In this document: piece by piece, positions 9,701 through 20,500 of the stretch
Layout: each line of letters begins with the position of its first letter
Position numbering within the stretch: the first letter of the stretch is position 1
Assembly (NCBI GenBank): GCA_963970005.1
Contig: CAXAMN010022851.1
Span: 917,878 to 981,877 of the forward strand
DNA length: 64,000 bases
Reading direction: 5' to 3'
Source: Durusdinium trenchii
Taxonomy: Eukaryota; Sar; Dinophyceae; Suessiales; Symbiodiniaceae
The notes under the pieces: generated by a model
Seen by the model: the letters and a program-made list of their open reading frames with translations, nothing else
Database searches by the model: none
Told to the model about the DNA's origin: nothing
Made by a program: the position numbers and the translations under genes

Positions 9701-11830
9701 CGTGTGCACTGTGCACCTGCCAAACATCATCCTAGCCACCAGGTGCTAGGTGAGAAGTTTGGGATAGTTGTGGATTGTTAAGGTAGAGAACTGGGGCCTA
9801 GGTGGCCTAGTTGAGCTACATGTTTCTTTGTTGCTAATTCTTTTCCGACCAAGACTCTCATCCTCTAGACTAGGACCCCAAACGATACCCTTTCACAGTT
9901 TGTGGAAGAGCATCATTCCAGGACGGGACTCCATGTTTGACATAGGGCGCGTGGTGTTTTGTTTTCTTCGGACCGTTTTTGTATCATATGCTATGTGTAC
10001 AATTATGGACATGTTGCACATTAAAACGAAAACATGTGGTCTCAGTGACGTTCTTCAGTTTAGCCGGCACGGTCTTATAAAGTAAGATGTTGCATACCCC
10101 GTCCATCTCGTGCTGCCAAATCTCGTCACATCTCGGCATCTCGTGCTGCCGCGAGGCACACTGGAGCGCCCCGATGATTGATGGTGATGGGATGGTCATC
10201 GCTGGCCGATCCGATGGAAACATGTACAAGGCACACGACATCGCTGGCGCGGAACCCGCAGTGACCCCCAGCGCCCATTCACACGACATCCCATGGGGAG
10301 GGTGAACTTGGTGTTGGATGTTTTGCATAAAGGTTATTGAACGGTTATTGTTGAATATATATTGGAATCATGTCATGCCCAGTGACAATCATTGTAGCAA
10401 TAAGTTCAAGGGGATGGCATTATTTGGGCCAGCCTTAGGGATGAACAAAGCTCCGCAAACAAAGAATTCGTGCCAGCGCAGTTAGGAATTTGGCAATCGG
10501 AGTAGCTTGGCGCCATCATTTCATCAACCAAGTTTCAACCCTGGCAGCTTGGAGGACGCAAAGACAACATGTGTTTCATTGTGTTTCATGACTTGGAAAC
10601 CACCCTTTTCTCGGTTTCTCACGGCCGACGACCGTTGGTTTCTCCATTGGTCTCCTGTGTCAGCCTCGCCTCGGCCTCGGCCTCGGCCTGCCGAAAGCAG
10701 GTCTTTGGCCCCACCGAAAGCTTCAAGGGCACTCAGTCTCAGGCCGTGGTCGTGACGTCAGTCGCGTGACTCGGACGACTGCAGTCGATCGGTTTGGTGT
10801 GCCACGCAGAGCCTGAGCCACGCCGAGCCGACCGGGTCAAGGCAGGTCAAAGCGGGTGATATCTCGTGTGATTGCACTTCTTCTTGGGGTGTATAAGCTA
10901 TTTGAGTAGGACTCCTTTCGCGCACTTGTTGCGTCCATCATGTTTTGAAAGGTATTTGCTAACGAGAATGGTACGAGAATGCCACAGTGTTTGGAGGTGA
11001 AGAAGCGCTTTTGGACTCAATTTCAATTTCGAGTTCGACGGCCATCAGACCCAACGAGAGCATCTAGTAATACAACATATAGTATTACTATGTAAGGCGT
11101 TGCAGTCCATTTTTCTTGGTGCGCATGGAAATGCTTTGCCGCCTATAGCCACATCAATTCTTTTCGCCATCGCATTGGGAGGGGTTTGAACCAAGCAGAA
11201 TCTGGGCTATGAAGGCCATTGAGACTAAGCTTGCTGAGATGAGTCAGGCATCTCAGATCTTCACATGCGCTCTGACTTGGCGTCCACCTTCAGAGTCCCA
11301 CTGTCCTCGCGACCTTCACTTTTGTTCCCGCTGCCCGCAGAACATGACGGTGGACAGTGGGACCATCTCGGAGAAGATTCCTTTGGGCTCTGCCTTTTTG
11401 CATGGCACCCGGGCGTGTTGATGGGACGGGCGAGACGGGCGTGTTGATGAACCGCTCATCGAGTGGCTGGCTGGGTCATTAATTTTTGTTCTAAATATTA
11501 ATGTATATACAGGTGCTTTAACAGGTTGCTGAGAAATTTGCGAGCTGTTTAGGACCATTCTTCAGTAGTCTCGGAGTGGGGGAAATATGACAGATGGCAC
11601 ACGTCACCTCAGAGTTTGTGAGCATCTCATATCCCTACTCAAAAACTGTTATAGAGATGGTTGGCTGCTTTGTGTTGCACATTCTTCGGCCTGTCCAGGG
11701 GCTGTGCATGAGTGCTTGTGTGTGGTGAGGTGCTTTGGCCGCGGCACCGGGGATTTTCGCCATCTCCTCCTGCGACACGCTCTTTGTCTTCCAGCGCCTT
11801 GGATTGGTCACGTCCAAGACGGATCGATGA
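698..11830 (+). CDS. Quinoprotein-like (PQQ-like beta-propeller) protein, 3' part, 11 exons
   Basis: Joined exons: 698-773, 1118-1195, 1651-1679, 2695-2802, 4106-4138, 6420-6481, 7762-7802, 9225-9343, 10156-10230, 11341-11404, 11730-11830. All phases agree, giving 786 nt, 261 codons plus TGA. Seen: blade motifs typical of PQQ-like repeats, namely LNLKTGAEVWKT (residues 21-32), VRAFRLDNGTQAWYK (83-97), VLALNANTGEQLWRHD (135-150) and WSAPMIDGDGMVIAGRSDGN (185-204), then GTIS (214-217) and a C-terminal SSCDTLFVFQ (241-250). Known: such W-containing repeats form the blades of quinoprotein-dehydrogenase-like propellers; many such proteins bind no PQQ and act as scaffolds. The substrate and location cannot be told because the N-terminus is missing. 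Eight introns start GC and two start GT; all end AG. An intronless gene lies in the intron 4139-6419. Small exons could be missed or off by a few bases, but conserved phase and an uninterrupted frame make chance unlikely. Confidence 0.8.
1118..1195 (+). CDS. Quinoprotein-like gene, exon 2
   Basis: Acceptor cgcccag, donor GCTTGG. It completes the Gly codon split with exon 1 and reads AEVWKTLPETSRASF, then SDGGATLGPN, the outer strand and next-blade entry of a PQQ-like repeat. Confidence 0.75.
1651..1679 (+). CDS. Quinoprotein-like gene, 29-nt microexon 3
   Basis: Acceptor cttgaag, donor GCATAA. It reads DGLVFTFGVQ after the split codon, the expected continuation of a blade that starts LGPN. 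This is the smallest exon of the gene; it is supported by phase on both sides and by the fit to the repeat. Confidence 0.6.
2695..2802 (+). CDS. Quinoprotein-like gene, exon 4
   Basis: Acceptor acag, donor GCAGGC, phase 0 at both ends. It encodes KEGTTGMVRAFRLDNGTQAW, a clear PQQ-like repeat with the usual AFxLxxGxxxW spacing. The reading frame runs on to 2901, but the similarity stops at the donor. Confidence 0.8.
3160..3320. repeat. CT-rich microsatellite
   Basis: Imperfect CTCACT, CTCT and CTCAT repeats lie inside the intron between quinoprotein-like exons 4 and 5. Confidence 0.9.
4106..4138 (+). CDS. Quinoprotein-like gene, 33-nt exon 5
   Basis: Acceptor gccag, donor GTGCCT, phase 0 at both ends. 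It encodes MTTMPCNSYPA, matching the short NSxPA linker expected between the W of one blade and the hydrophobic strand of the next. The intron that follows (4139-6419) houses the sulfotransferase-like gene. Confidence 0.6.
4422..4451 (+). promoter_or_regulatory. Two tandem relict spliced-leader sequences
   Basis: 4422-4436 reads CCTTATTGGCTCAAG, matching 13 of 15 bases of the spliced-leader 3' part CCATTTTGGCTCAAG. 4437-4451 reads GTGTTCAGGCTCAAG, matching 10 of 15. The two GGCTCAAG cores are exactly 15 nt apart. Known: when a trans-spliced mRNA is reverse-transcribed, reinserted and trans-spliced again at the TAG inside the old leader, a 15-nt relic stays behind. The pair ends 13 nt before the start codon of the sulfotransferase-like gene. 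Confidence 0.6.
4465..5499 (+). CDS. Sulfotransferase-like secretory-pathway protein, intronless retrogene
   Basis: A 344-residue protein. Residues 1-30 form a signal peptide or signal anchor (hydrophobic core YFTWLCAVGFLHLPLVV, then an ASASA cleavage-like stretch), suggesting Golgi or secretory location. IHIGKIAGCSL at 81-91 resembles the PAPS 5'-phosphosulfate loop of membrane sulfotransferases (consensus-like hIPKTgGTS), but the usual Thr-Gly are replaced. VLMLRRPKDHLLSMYHQC at 123-140 resembles the 3'-phosphate-binding motif (RxPxxRxxSxY), VVGILEAYHESICLL at 233-247 fits the late family helix, and DRKLY at 303-307 the C-terminal motif. Known: these enzymes move sulfate from PAPS to glycans. 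The acceptor is unknown, and the altered loop leaves activity uncertain. The frame is open upstream to 4156, but Met 4465 is preferred because the signal peptide starts there and spliced-leader relics end 13 nt before it. Confidence 0.75.
   Translation: MMQLNRYFTWLCAVGFLHLPLVVSLASASADTADSCSLLQRHETQLRAHPSEVPEELNASHWARWCWNGLETVVDREIFLIHIGKIAGCSLVGDLSKLVGRDNIWTAQVCWDKSTEAKFEKTVLMLRRPKDHLLSMYHQCLQPGPLHIKEMERRGIAPGQAGFILPNFGDWVRSWNQHPPKKFYHTEGHYDERYHCRDPRNPAGWQLTCTEKGDRPVHIDEKRSLAILHSASVVGILEAYHESICLLSAKLRNSLPSHCNCEDAAAWDAFVPLHIDHNHTYSKRADDYDESIQKDIEGLTQVDRKLYQAGVTGFIKEMDDLEKTFKVKVLCHQQRQTLLSAASG
6420..6481 (+). CDS. Quinoprotein-like gene, exon 6
   Basis: Acceptor gtgag, donor GCAAGA. It reads VGHIHG then SPLAVVVTPGSFMG, a buried beta-strand of the propeller. 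It ends two bases into a Gly codon completed by exon 7. Confidence 0.75.
6600..7200. repeat. Cluster of CCTAAGTCAT motifs forming successive inverted repeats
   Basis: Intronic. The core CCTAAGTCAT or its reverse complement occurs at least six times. It forms perfect arms at 6833-6843 with 6872-6882 (11 bp), 6907-6921 with 6970-6984 (15 bp), and 7109-7122 with 7164-7177 (14 bp). Confidence 0.85.
7207..7275. repeat. TA and CA simple repeats
   Basis: Short TATATATATATA followed by CACACAT-type repeats in the intron between exons 6 and 7. Confidence 0.8.
7762..7802 (+). CDS. Quinoprotein-like gene, 41-nt exon 7
   Basis: Acceptor gtaag, donor GCCACC. It reads NLHGQVLALNANT and joins exon 8 through a split Gly codon to give ANTGEQLW, a textbook blade signature. 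Confidence 0.8.
9005..9180. repeat. AT-rich tract
   Basis: Imperfect TATATA repeats occupy the last part of the intron before quinoprotein-like exon 8. Confidence 0.85.
9225..9343 (+). CDS. Quinoprotein-like gene, exon 8
   Basis: Acceptor gctgag, donor GCCACC (the same nine bases, GCCACCTGG, follow the exon 7 donor). This is the largest exon. It carries EQLWRHDMKPYSG, an AAGDTEGS stretch and QQICLP, the inter-blade segment that precedes the next strand pair. Confidence 0.8.
10156..10230 (+). CDS. Quinoprotein-like gene, exon 9
   Basis: Acceptor gcgag, donor GCACAC, phase 0 at both ends. It encodes HWSAPMIDGDGMVIAGRSDG followed by NMYK, the most recognisable PQQ-like blade of the gene. Confidence 0.85.
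11341..11404 (+). CDS. Quinoprotein-like gene, exon 10
   Basis: Acceptor cccgcag, donor GCACCC. It encodes NMTVDSGTISEKIPLGSAFL then H and a split Gly. The D-x-G-T-I-S-E run looks like a degenerate calcium-binding-loop insert between blades (inference). Confidence 0.75.
11730..11830 (+). CDS. Quinoprotein-like gene, terminal exon 11
   Basis: Acceptor tggtgag; joined to exon 10 it reads FLHGALAAAPGIFAISSCDT, then LFVFQ and a short tail ending in TGA at 11828-11830. The hydrophobic strand closing on CDTLFVF is the expected last strand of the propeller, so this is taken as the true C-terminus. Confidence 0.8.
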
Positions 11831-12059
11831 GAAACCCTGACACTATATGACACTATATTCTACATACATGATACTATATATGTTATATCGAATATATGAC
11901 TACATTGACCTGGGGTCAACTACCCCAATGTAGGTATATTGGCCAATCTGACATACATGATGTGTTTGGAAAGCGCCGGTGGGTTTTATCCGCTTAATGT
12001 GAGCTACAGTGGACAGGCTGATCAGATATATACCTTCGAGCGAAGGGCACATCATGAAT

Positions 12060-12330
12060 GTAAATGTGTGTATGTACGCGTTTCAATGGAATTAGTGCAT
12101 GCATGCAAAACATAATGGAATGGTATGGTATGGTATGGTATCGTATTATATATGCAATGCATGTAGGTATGCATGCATTGATGCAATGTAATCAATGCAT
12201 TTATGTAATGCAATGCAACGGAATGGAATGGAATGGAATTGCATGGAATGCATATAATGTAAAGTAAGTGTGTATGTAATGTAATGTAATTTGTGTAATG
12301 TGATGTGATGTGATGTATGTATGTCACTTT
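12060..12330. repeat. Degenerate GGTAT, AATGG, GTAAT and GTGAT repeats
   Basis: Short-period imperfect tandem repeats drift from one pentamer to another along the tract, interleaved with ATGCATGCA palindromic words. Confidence 0.85.
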
Positions 12331-12606
12331 TGGTTTATATGCAAATGTGCACCAGTTCAGGAAGTCCAGTATACCCAGCCTGCCTCAATTCCAAGGGATG
12401 TTCGCCGTTGACATTAATCTAAACACGCCTCGGCAATGGCACAACATATGACATGTGGATGATCGTCAAGGGCACCGGCGGACAGGTTAAACATGTTTTT
12501 TCAGGGCCCTGGTTGTGATAGGCAATTGGAAGACATGTGATCAGTGATAGGTCTATTGCAGACCCATTGCAGGTCCATTAATGCTGGTGCCGGACAGTTG
12601 ATGATC

Positions 12607-12711
12607 TACAGTGGTTTCAGAGTAGATGGCCCAATCACCAAGAGGTGGTTTATATGGACCCCATCTAAAAGACATGTAGGGGTTTGTGCAATCTACTCTG
12701 AAACCACTGTA
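12607..12711. repeat. Perfect 21-bp inverted repeat with 63-bp loop
   Basis: Arm 12607-12627 (TACAGTGGTTTCAGAGTAGA plus T) is exactly reverse-complementary to 12691-12711. Related words occur at about 7821-7850 (plus) and 56008-56027 (reverse orientation), so it may be a dispersed small hairpin element. Confidence 0.85.
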
Positions 12712-14385
12712 CTTTCATACTTCCTGACAGTCTTCTCCAGTTTTTTTTTTTAATGAACGAATAGTTATATCTACACATTGGTGGTGAGATGCTCATGTTT
12801 GGGCATGTCCGTTCTCTATATGGGAGAAGGCATCAAAAATATCAACAGCCTGAGTTCTTAGTGAAGCTTGTGTCTCTTCCAGGTTCAATGAATTCATACG
12901 AATTTGTTGCACCTTTTCGCCATCAGAAAGAACTGATGGTCCCTTTTCGCTCAGACTCCGACACGACAACCGCGCCGCCGACTGAGGAAGTGAGAGGCCG
13001 ACCAACTTCGACTCGATTGGGTTCAATTGGTCGCTGCACCTCCCGGCACAAGAGTTGCCGGCCGCTGTCGACAAGGCAGCCAACGATAAAAGGCAGCCGC
13101 TATCTGGGACGTTCATGGGGGCATCGTCGGCAACTTTGCAAATGATACCTCAGTGAACATGTAAAGAAGTGGAGGCAGAATGGCGTACTCAATGGGTTTT
13201 TGCAGGGCTTCGGGGAGATTTGAAATCTTAAGTGCTCCAGCCTTCCTGCCTGGGTCATTCTTTGATTCCAGCAAGAGGAACGTCCACCCCTTTAGACACC
13301 ACCAGTAGGGGCTTTCAAGGTCACAGTAGAAACGGGTGAGGCTTGCACGTACGAGTCAGCATCGACGATTGATCGACGTTCTCTCCGCTATGGAGAGCAG
13401 TCCTGATTCCTGGATTAGAGATTACAATAGAGCTGTTTGGAAAGACTGCACCCTGAGTGTAATGGAACTCCTCAAGCCATAGGAGTTTGGGTTGTTGACT
13501 TTCATGACTTGAAAGGGCATTCATTGGCTGTCCCAGTGGCTGTTGTACCCGGGTGTCCCAGGTCACTTGCTACTTCTGCCTGGTGCCCCAGATGATTTTG
13601 GGGTCCGAGAGGGCCCTTTGGTATGTAGGCCAAAGTGCCCTAATTCAAGAATATGATCAATATGTTTGATTCAACTACTGTATATGTTTGGGCCGACCGG
13701 GTGCTCTGTGTGCTTACAACAATGTTACATTAGTTATAGTATGTTTCTCATTTGTTTCTTTTTCATAACCTCATCATGTGAGCCTCATTCAGCTCAGAAG
13801 CTGAGGAGATGTGGCAGTGCAGTGTGAAAGACTAACTACACTGCACAAAGGGCAGCACTTCCCGAAACATTCAGTTCCGGGCTGCTTTGGGGGTAAGTGT
13901 GCGATTCAAGAACTCTCCAAACACTATCAAATGGGTTGTTCATTTGTTCATTGACTTTTGGCTCATTGTATTTGGTATACGCTATGATGAATGATGGATT
14001 CTAGACTTAGACCGGTTCAAAGCAGTTTTCCGTACCTGCTGGCTATGCCTGCGCTGCCCAGACCTGGACGAGGGAGGTGTTTTTCCACGGTGGCCGTGGC
14101 AGCGGTGTGCCGTTTCTGCTCGGAGATGTGCGGAAGAAAAGCACGCGACAGAAACAACAATACCCCGTTCTGAGCTGGAGACTGTGGGCTAATTTGCTTT
14201 GACCCAGTTTGTTTCTTTCCTGTGCCCATGGGCACATACCACTGATAGACGGAATAGACGGATAGATCCAAAGCTTCGATACAAAGGGTGCAAAGGGTGC
14301 CTTGTCACCGGTGTTTCGTCGGCGTTGAAGCGCCCCGTGACCCACCGGTGGCAGCCGCTGACGCCCCTCGCCGCTAAGGCCGCTC

Positions 14386-14414
14386 TCGCCGCGCTCCGCC
14401 GCGGAGCGCGGCGA
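14386..14414. repeat. GC-only palindrome, 14-bp arms, 1-nt centre
   Basis: TCGCCGCGCTCCGC is followed by one C and its exact reverse complement. It sits in a GC-rich island of about 200 bp that contrasts with the flanks. Confidence 0.9.
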
Positions 14415-14599
14415 AACGAAGGTCGCGTTGGGAAAGCGGAAAAGGTCGTTGGGCGCCGGGCTGCGCAGCCGCTTCGGTAGACCAGCAGACCGAGTGAGAG
14501 GGTGATAGCCACACTTGAGCCATTCGAACAACCTCGCTCATAGAGTTAGAGTGGCATTATATACAAGCCCTGGGCGGCATAAGCAATGTTGAAGGACAA

Positions 14600-17500
14600 C
14601 TCTTTGCGACTCTCTTTGCGTATTTGTTTAGATAAACTCTCACATGTTCAATGTCCATGTTTCCTGTTTTGCCCCTTTGGGTGCCTGGGTTTGACGCAGT
14701 TAGCACTAATTTGTTTGTTTCCCGAGTTGTGCTGTCAGCTGTCACTGTGTGCATGTGCACACCGCGGCGGGGCGGATGCATGTGTATGCCGTAGTGGGCT
14801 CAAGCAATCAGCCAACCTTGACTTAGAGGTATTGTATATGTATAGTTTAGGAACTTGAAATCAATCCAGCACATTGCCAAGTTTAGTACAGTACAGACTT
14901 CAGCAACTTCACAAGTTGAATGTAACAGTGGGCCTGTCTCAAGCTTGATTGTTGTTCTATTTTCTCACAACCGGACGCTTCCCTCAAGTTGATCATCCAC
15001 AGAATATGTGCAACTCTTTCACCGCAGCTGATCCTGCAGTTGATCTTCGGCTCATTGCGAGGATCTTTATTGCCAAACTTGACATTCCACCTCACATCCA
15101 TCAGGATCACCGAAATAACCAATGAACAAAACCCACCTTCAGCTGGAGAACCGGGTTCGGCCTGATGGTGAAGGGGGAGACGTTCAGCAGGATCATGAAA
15201 GTAGTGAATGATCATGTTTTATCCCGAGTAACCACTTGACGGAGTGTGTTAAAGGCGCGCTGCTGCTTGAAAATGGCCATTGTCACAACCTGACAAACAC
15301 CTCCAGCAGGCTTGGTTCCTTCTAGATCATACCAGGCCGTGTAGTGTACATGGATCAGTGCTGCACCTAAGGAGGAGAGGGGGTCATTGCACCAAGAAAC
15401 TCAGAGTGAGTGGAATTTCTGCAAGGCTTCGCGGGCTGAAGCGCTTCTCACTCCCACGCGGCGCACGCGCCCGTTGTACAGCCACAAGATGGCCGGAAAT
15501 GCTTCACTGTGTCACTGCAGTCTTCCACTCCGCTTCCAAATTCCGGATGGTGATTCTGACAGGCCATGTTTGCAGTGACCAAACGCGGATTTCCGCCACA
15601 AGACCTGATGGGTTGATGTTGATGTCTTGGAAGTCTAGTTTCTGACAAGGGAAAACGCCGTCAGGCGATTTACAAGACGAGGTGGGTGTTTGCAAGTGAC
15701 TAAGGGGTGGCAACAATGCCTCTCCTTGTAGGGTTGGATGAGACACGAAGTTACCGATCAGCAAAATAGTAAGTGCTCCGTTCTCTTACAGAGGATCGAC
15801 TTTTGCGTGAAGCAACTTGTGTTGCAACGCTGTTTGGGGCGTCGGTGACAAAACCATCCAAGGCAGCCTTGTTTAGACCTCCGCTTGGAACAACTGCATT
15901 TAGGATTAAATTGCCATATCAAAGCTTCAGAGATTGAATTGAGCTGCTTTGCTCAGTCCAGGTTGCAGCGAAGTTGTATTCATTGTGAGGTTCAACATGT
16001 TTCAGATAAAGGCTGATTGAATGTCATCCTGATTTATGTGTTGGTAGAGCCATGTCAGGTCATGTGTGCGCAAGTTTCTATGTAGATGTAGATCTTCAAT
16101 AGCTTGCCTCGACAGGCGATTGTCTATTCTTGCTTTGCATCATAAATCGATTGGAAAGTGTCTCAAGGCAACAATTGCTTCAAGACCAAAGTGCCTTGAG
16201 TGCCTTTGCCTTTGCAGGGCAATTGTCACCAGTGCAGAGTAGAGGTTGGTAGAGCTTTGCCACAGCCAGCTGTGCCAGATTCAGACCGGTCCTAGTCGCA
16301 GCTGTCCAACGGTCAGACCTGTAGGCCCTGAAAGCTTGTCCTTCAGAGCGTCGAGAGAGAAGCCTGTTCAAGTTAGCAGAGAACATTTGTCCAAGTCCTA
16401 TTTCTGCCGGGCAGCCGGACATGCTGTTACACAAGTCGTGTGCAGTCACGAAAAGTGTACTATTGGCGTGCCGTACCTTTAGGCTTTTCTCCATATGCGC
16501 TGTGCAAAGCCTCACCCTTTCTGGCCTCCCATGTGCGCATTCGGGACTAAGTGACAGACTCACCAGGAACCCCCTGGTGCGCCAAAGGGCCGGGTTTCGA
16601 GGCAAGACCGCCCACTCAGCATTAAGAAAATCAAAAAAGTCAACTCAGAGCCCTGCTTTTCCACCACATCAGCCGGCTTCCCTCATGTTTCCAAGGTAGA
16701 AGCACATCTGAAGACAATGCAGGCGTCCGTGAGCTGAAATTGTCATTCTTGGGGGGACATGCATGGACATCCAAGTCTTTCTCCATCAGTCAATCACCTT
16801 GCCTGGGAAGGGTCTTCGCTTGTTCTTGTACCAAGAGATTGATATCTACCGGCAACCTTTCAATGTGTAGTCAGACAAGCTGCACAAAGACGTATACAAT
16901 GCGACGGCTCTTCACCACTTGCCCCTTAAGCTTTGCGGTCAGAGTCAGAGTTCGCGTGTGCTTTCAACCACCGCAAAAGCCCCTTGCGCCAGCTCAAGCC
17001 AGGTCAGTTGACGCAGAGTCCAATGCCAATAGCTTTGTTTGATGAAATTATGGAGCTCAAACTCAGATGCTGGTTTAGTGACTTAGTAACTTCGGGCAGT
17101 TGTGCACAACGATGCACATCGTAGTATGACAAGCCAGAACCTCCACATACTTTCACATTTTTGGCAAGAGATAGAGGCATTCTCTTAGATCAAGTTGCCA
17201 CACAGGTCACTGTCACCATTGCAAGGCATAGAGTCAGAGAAAAGCAACAAACAGCCCCAACAGGCAAAATGTTCAGCTTTGGTGAAACATATTTTTGTTG
17301 CTACATGGATCGGTATCTTTCATACCTTCATCATTCCGCTCTATTCAAGCATGGCCGGACGTTCTATTCTTTGTGATGTCCATGTGACTGGTGTGCTTAA
17401 GATTGCTTAAGGGTATACAGCTCATATGGCGTTGTCTCAGCCGTGCACAAAAATCTGTGAATGTCCACGTTTAGGCTTAAGCCTCTCAACTCTACAGTGA

Positions 17501-20500
17501 CGACCCTGCTCACCTGGAAAAAACGTCCGGGGGGTTCCGTGGCAATGCACGGATACTCAGGCATTTTTGTACACCTGAAGACCTGAAGAGGGCAGAGCCT
17601 TGTGTTGTGTTGCCCCTGTGCCCTGACAATGATTCATGTGTGGACCTAAGAACATCTATATAAGAAAGGCCGTGGACTTTTTGACAGCTTGTGGCTCTCC
17701 ACTGGTCGTGTCCACCAAGCGTTCAGGGCGACTGCAGCAGTCGTCAGATATGTAGCAACGAGCCGGGTCCCCAGCTGCTCGATAAGAGCAGCCCTTCTTA
17801 AGTTGTGTCAAATCGGTGCCACGGTTTGTCTCGTTTCGGACGGTGTCATGGTTGAGAGCGAGCTTGCTTTGCATGTGGATTTTTGTTCACCTTTGTCGCA
17901 GCATAAGTACCCCTGTCAATGTTGAAGCTATGAAACTGTGCATGCAGTGCCAGGATAGTTCGAGGAACTTCGTGGCACCTTGCCCCAACCCAGAGCAGCG
18001 AGCTTTGTAGCTTGCTCGTTGCATGTGCATGGTTTGAGGACTGCTCGCTCCAAGCGCTGTTGCGGAAGTTCTTGAAGCCTGAGACTGGGCTCGCGGACGT
18101 TGCTTGCGTTGCCTGAGCAAGCAGCAAGCATTACTTCAATCACACCGTTTTTGCGGGCATTAAATGCAGTTCCCCGAACCATTCAAATTGTTGAGGTGAT
18201 GAATGCAGTTCCCAGGCAAAGTTTTGCTACAAATTCATGTTCAGTCCAACATGGCTGAGGCAGAGACCTTTTAAATTAAATAAAGGCTTGAAACTTCATG
18301 CGAACTGCTTTGTGAAAGCGCATTTAAACCAATCAGTGGAGTTCAGGCTTAATTTTTGCTTGGCACATTTGCACAATGTGGCTTCAGACGGTGTGTAGTG
18401 CACAGAAAGCATGCAAGAACACCTTGTCGTAGATATGGGAAAAGCCTTCTTCCCCACAAGTAATGACAAATACCATGTTGTGAGTTTGACAAAAGCAACT
18501 CAAGCCACTTTCGTTTGCACTCAGTATGCAGCTGTTTCCATATGTGGCCATTCCGGCCCAATGTGTTTCCCCATCCGGTCAAGTGGCGGGATTCGATCGA
18601 TGCAGCCAATGGCATGAGCAGAAAAGGTGCCTGACTTTGAGCGCAGCACCACCTTCGATCGTGAAACCTCGTTCGTTCACGATTCCACTTGGATCCTTAC
18701 CTCCGGTACCAGTGTCCAAGTGACACATGTCAAAATCATTGGCCGGGGCTAAGGAGCTTTCTTGAAATATGTCAATGTCAATGTACATTTTAAATCCAGG
18801 GGTGGGTTCCTTCTTCCGCAGCACACGAGCTTGCCAGGTTTGGTCTCTCGCTAGTTGTGTGATAAATCTAATGTGTTCAGCGAAGAGAGGTGCAGAGCAT
18901 TTGTGTGACCTTGCCTTGCAGTAGAAACGCGTAGTGTCAGTGGCATGGGCAGCATCGCCTGCCCTGGGGTTTCAATACTCACACGAATGTGATGATTGTG
19001 AGCAGTGCCAATGGAATTTGCTTTTTACGGAGGCCCATGCACAGCACATGTGCATAGAACTTCCATGCTCTCATCTCTTGGCTGGCTTGAGTGCGGGGGC
19101 TTGCCACATGTCGAAGTGGGACAAGGATCAAACATGCCCGATCAACAGGACAACTTCCGGTAGCCTTCAAATGGTCTTTGGCAATCAATGTGCGGTCAAT
19201 GAAGCAAGAAACTGAGGTAGCAACACATCGGCAAGCGGCTATCTATAGCTCGTAGGAAGGGGGCCTTTCTCAATGACTCAATGACTGTCCATCCTTGTTT
19301 AAGGGTCTGGTGTACGAGCTGATCTCAGATGCTGCAATCGTACAGAATAAAGTCCGTAGGGACACAGCTTGCACACGAATCCAACAAGTTTCTTCGGCAA
19401 GCTGTCGTTGCCGGTGGTTCCAGAGGTCGTCCCTATTGCTCACCCTTACTTGCCACTTCTGGGTGTCCAGCCGTCGCTCTTCAGTTTTTGCCCTCTCAAC
19501 CTCCTGCCAAGCTACTTAAGCACAAGCCTTTGACGAGGTGTGAGTTGGAGCTAGCGGCAACCAAATCATCCTTGAGTGCAAGCTGACAAGTTCCTAGGGG
19601 ATGCAGCAGTGTGATTTCGTTCAATCTAATGAATTGTTCCAGAGAGATTTATATGGGATTTGTCCGGCGAAGGAGCTTGGAATCCTAGTTTTGCCAGTTT
19701 TCCTTTCAGGTTCGCACTTGTGGAGACCTTGGCAGGCAGCGCGAAGCAGCCCAGATGTGCATATGCGAAGATGTGATTCGTCGAGATTGTTTTGTGGCCT
19801 TTTTAAGTCTGATGCAAGCAAACACGATTTCCCGAGGCAAGACCGGCAGCCTTTTGTTCAACAATTAAGGTCAGCAAGAGGGCGCCACAGGGTGCGGCAC
19901 AGACAGAGTGTCAAAAAAAGTTGCTTCCTCCGGTTGAGCCATAGGCTTCACACTGTTCTAGTCCGCCACCATGGGAGGATATGCACGCTGCTGTGCAGAC
20001 AGTCCGTAATTGGGGAATGTGCAGCTGAACCACACTTGTTTCATTCCAGCCATGGTGACCAAGATCCAGTGACCTGCTGTAGGAGATGCTGTCGGTTGTT
20101 TGTGCCATTGATGCAGGGGTCAAGCTGCTACTTTTGCATCGGTTATTCGAAGGGAAGGTCGTTGGCGGCAACCAGCGGACCTCGCCGAGTGTGTGGATGC
20201 CAAGAGGTTTCCAGCCAAGCATGCAGAGGAGTTGAACTCTTTGTTTTTACTCGCATTGGTTTAGCCTATGCTCAAGATATGACCTACCTACAGTCTACAG
20301 CCACGCAGTCAGCGAACCTGTGGAAATGTAGGACCATCCAAGGCATCCCAGATCGTTCATTGCAACTGACTTGGTGCTTGGACAGCTGCTTCAGAGTCCA
20401 TCCAAAGCACCATTTGCCACATGTTTGTGAATCGCAAGCCATTATTTTTTACGATTTCTTTGCAAGAGATGTTGGGAAATATGATCCCATGTTGACATGT

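Larger units (their letters stand above)
11831..14600. other. Non-coding stretch after the quinoprotein-like gene
   Basis: Holds AT-rich repeats (11845-11910), imperfect pentamer repeats, a 21-bp inverted repeat (12607-12711) and a GC-rich island with a palindrome (about 14280-14480). Short open frames at 12793-13116 (minus), 13000-13130 (plus) and 13321-13566 (minus) have exon-like composition, but I recognised no family and no consistent splice chain. Confidence 0.5.

Noticed and set aside
14043..14531. 162-codon minus-strand open frame over the GC island
   Set aside because: GC-rich DNA gives long open frames by chance; the protein is arginine-rich with no recognised domain.
14793..14809. 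Sequence CCGTAGTGGGCTCAAG resembling a spliced leader
   Set aside because: It needs a 5-nt deletion, is not kept in copy 3 (about 31070), and has no gene behind it.
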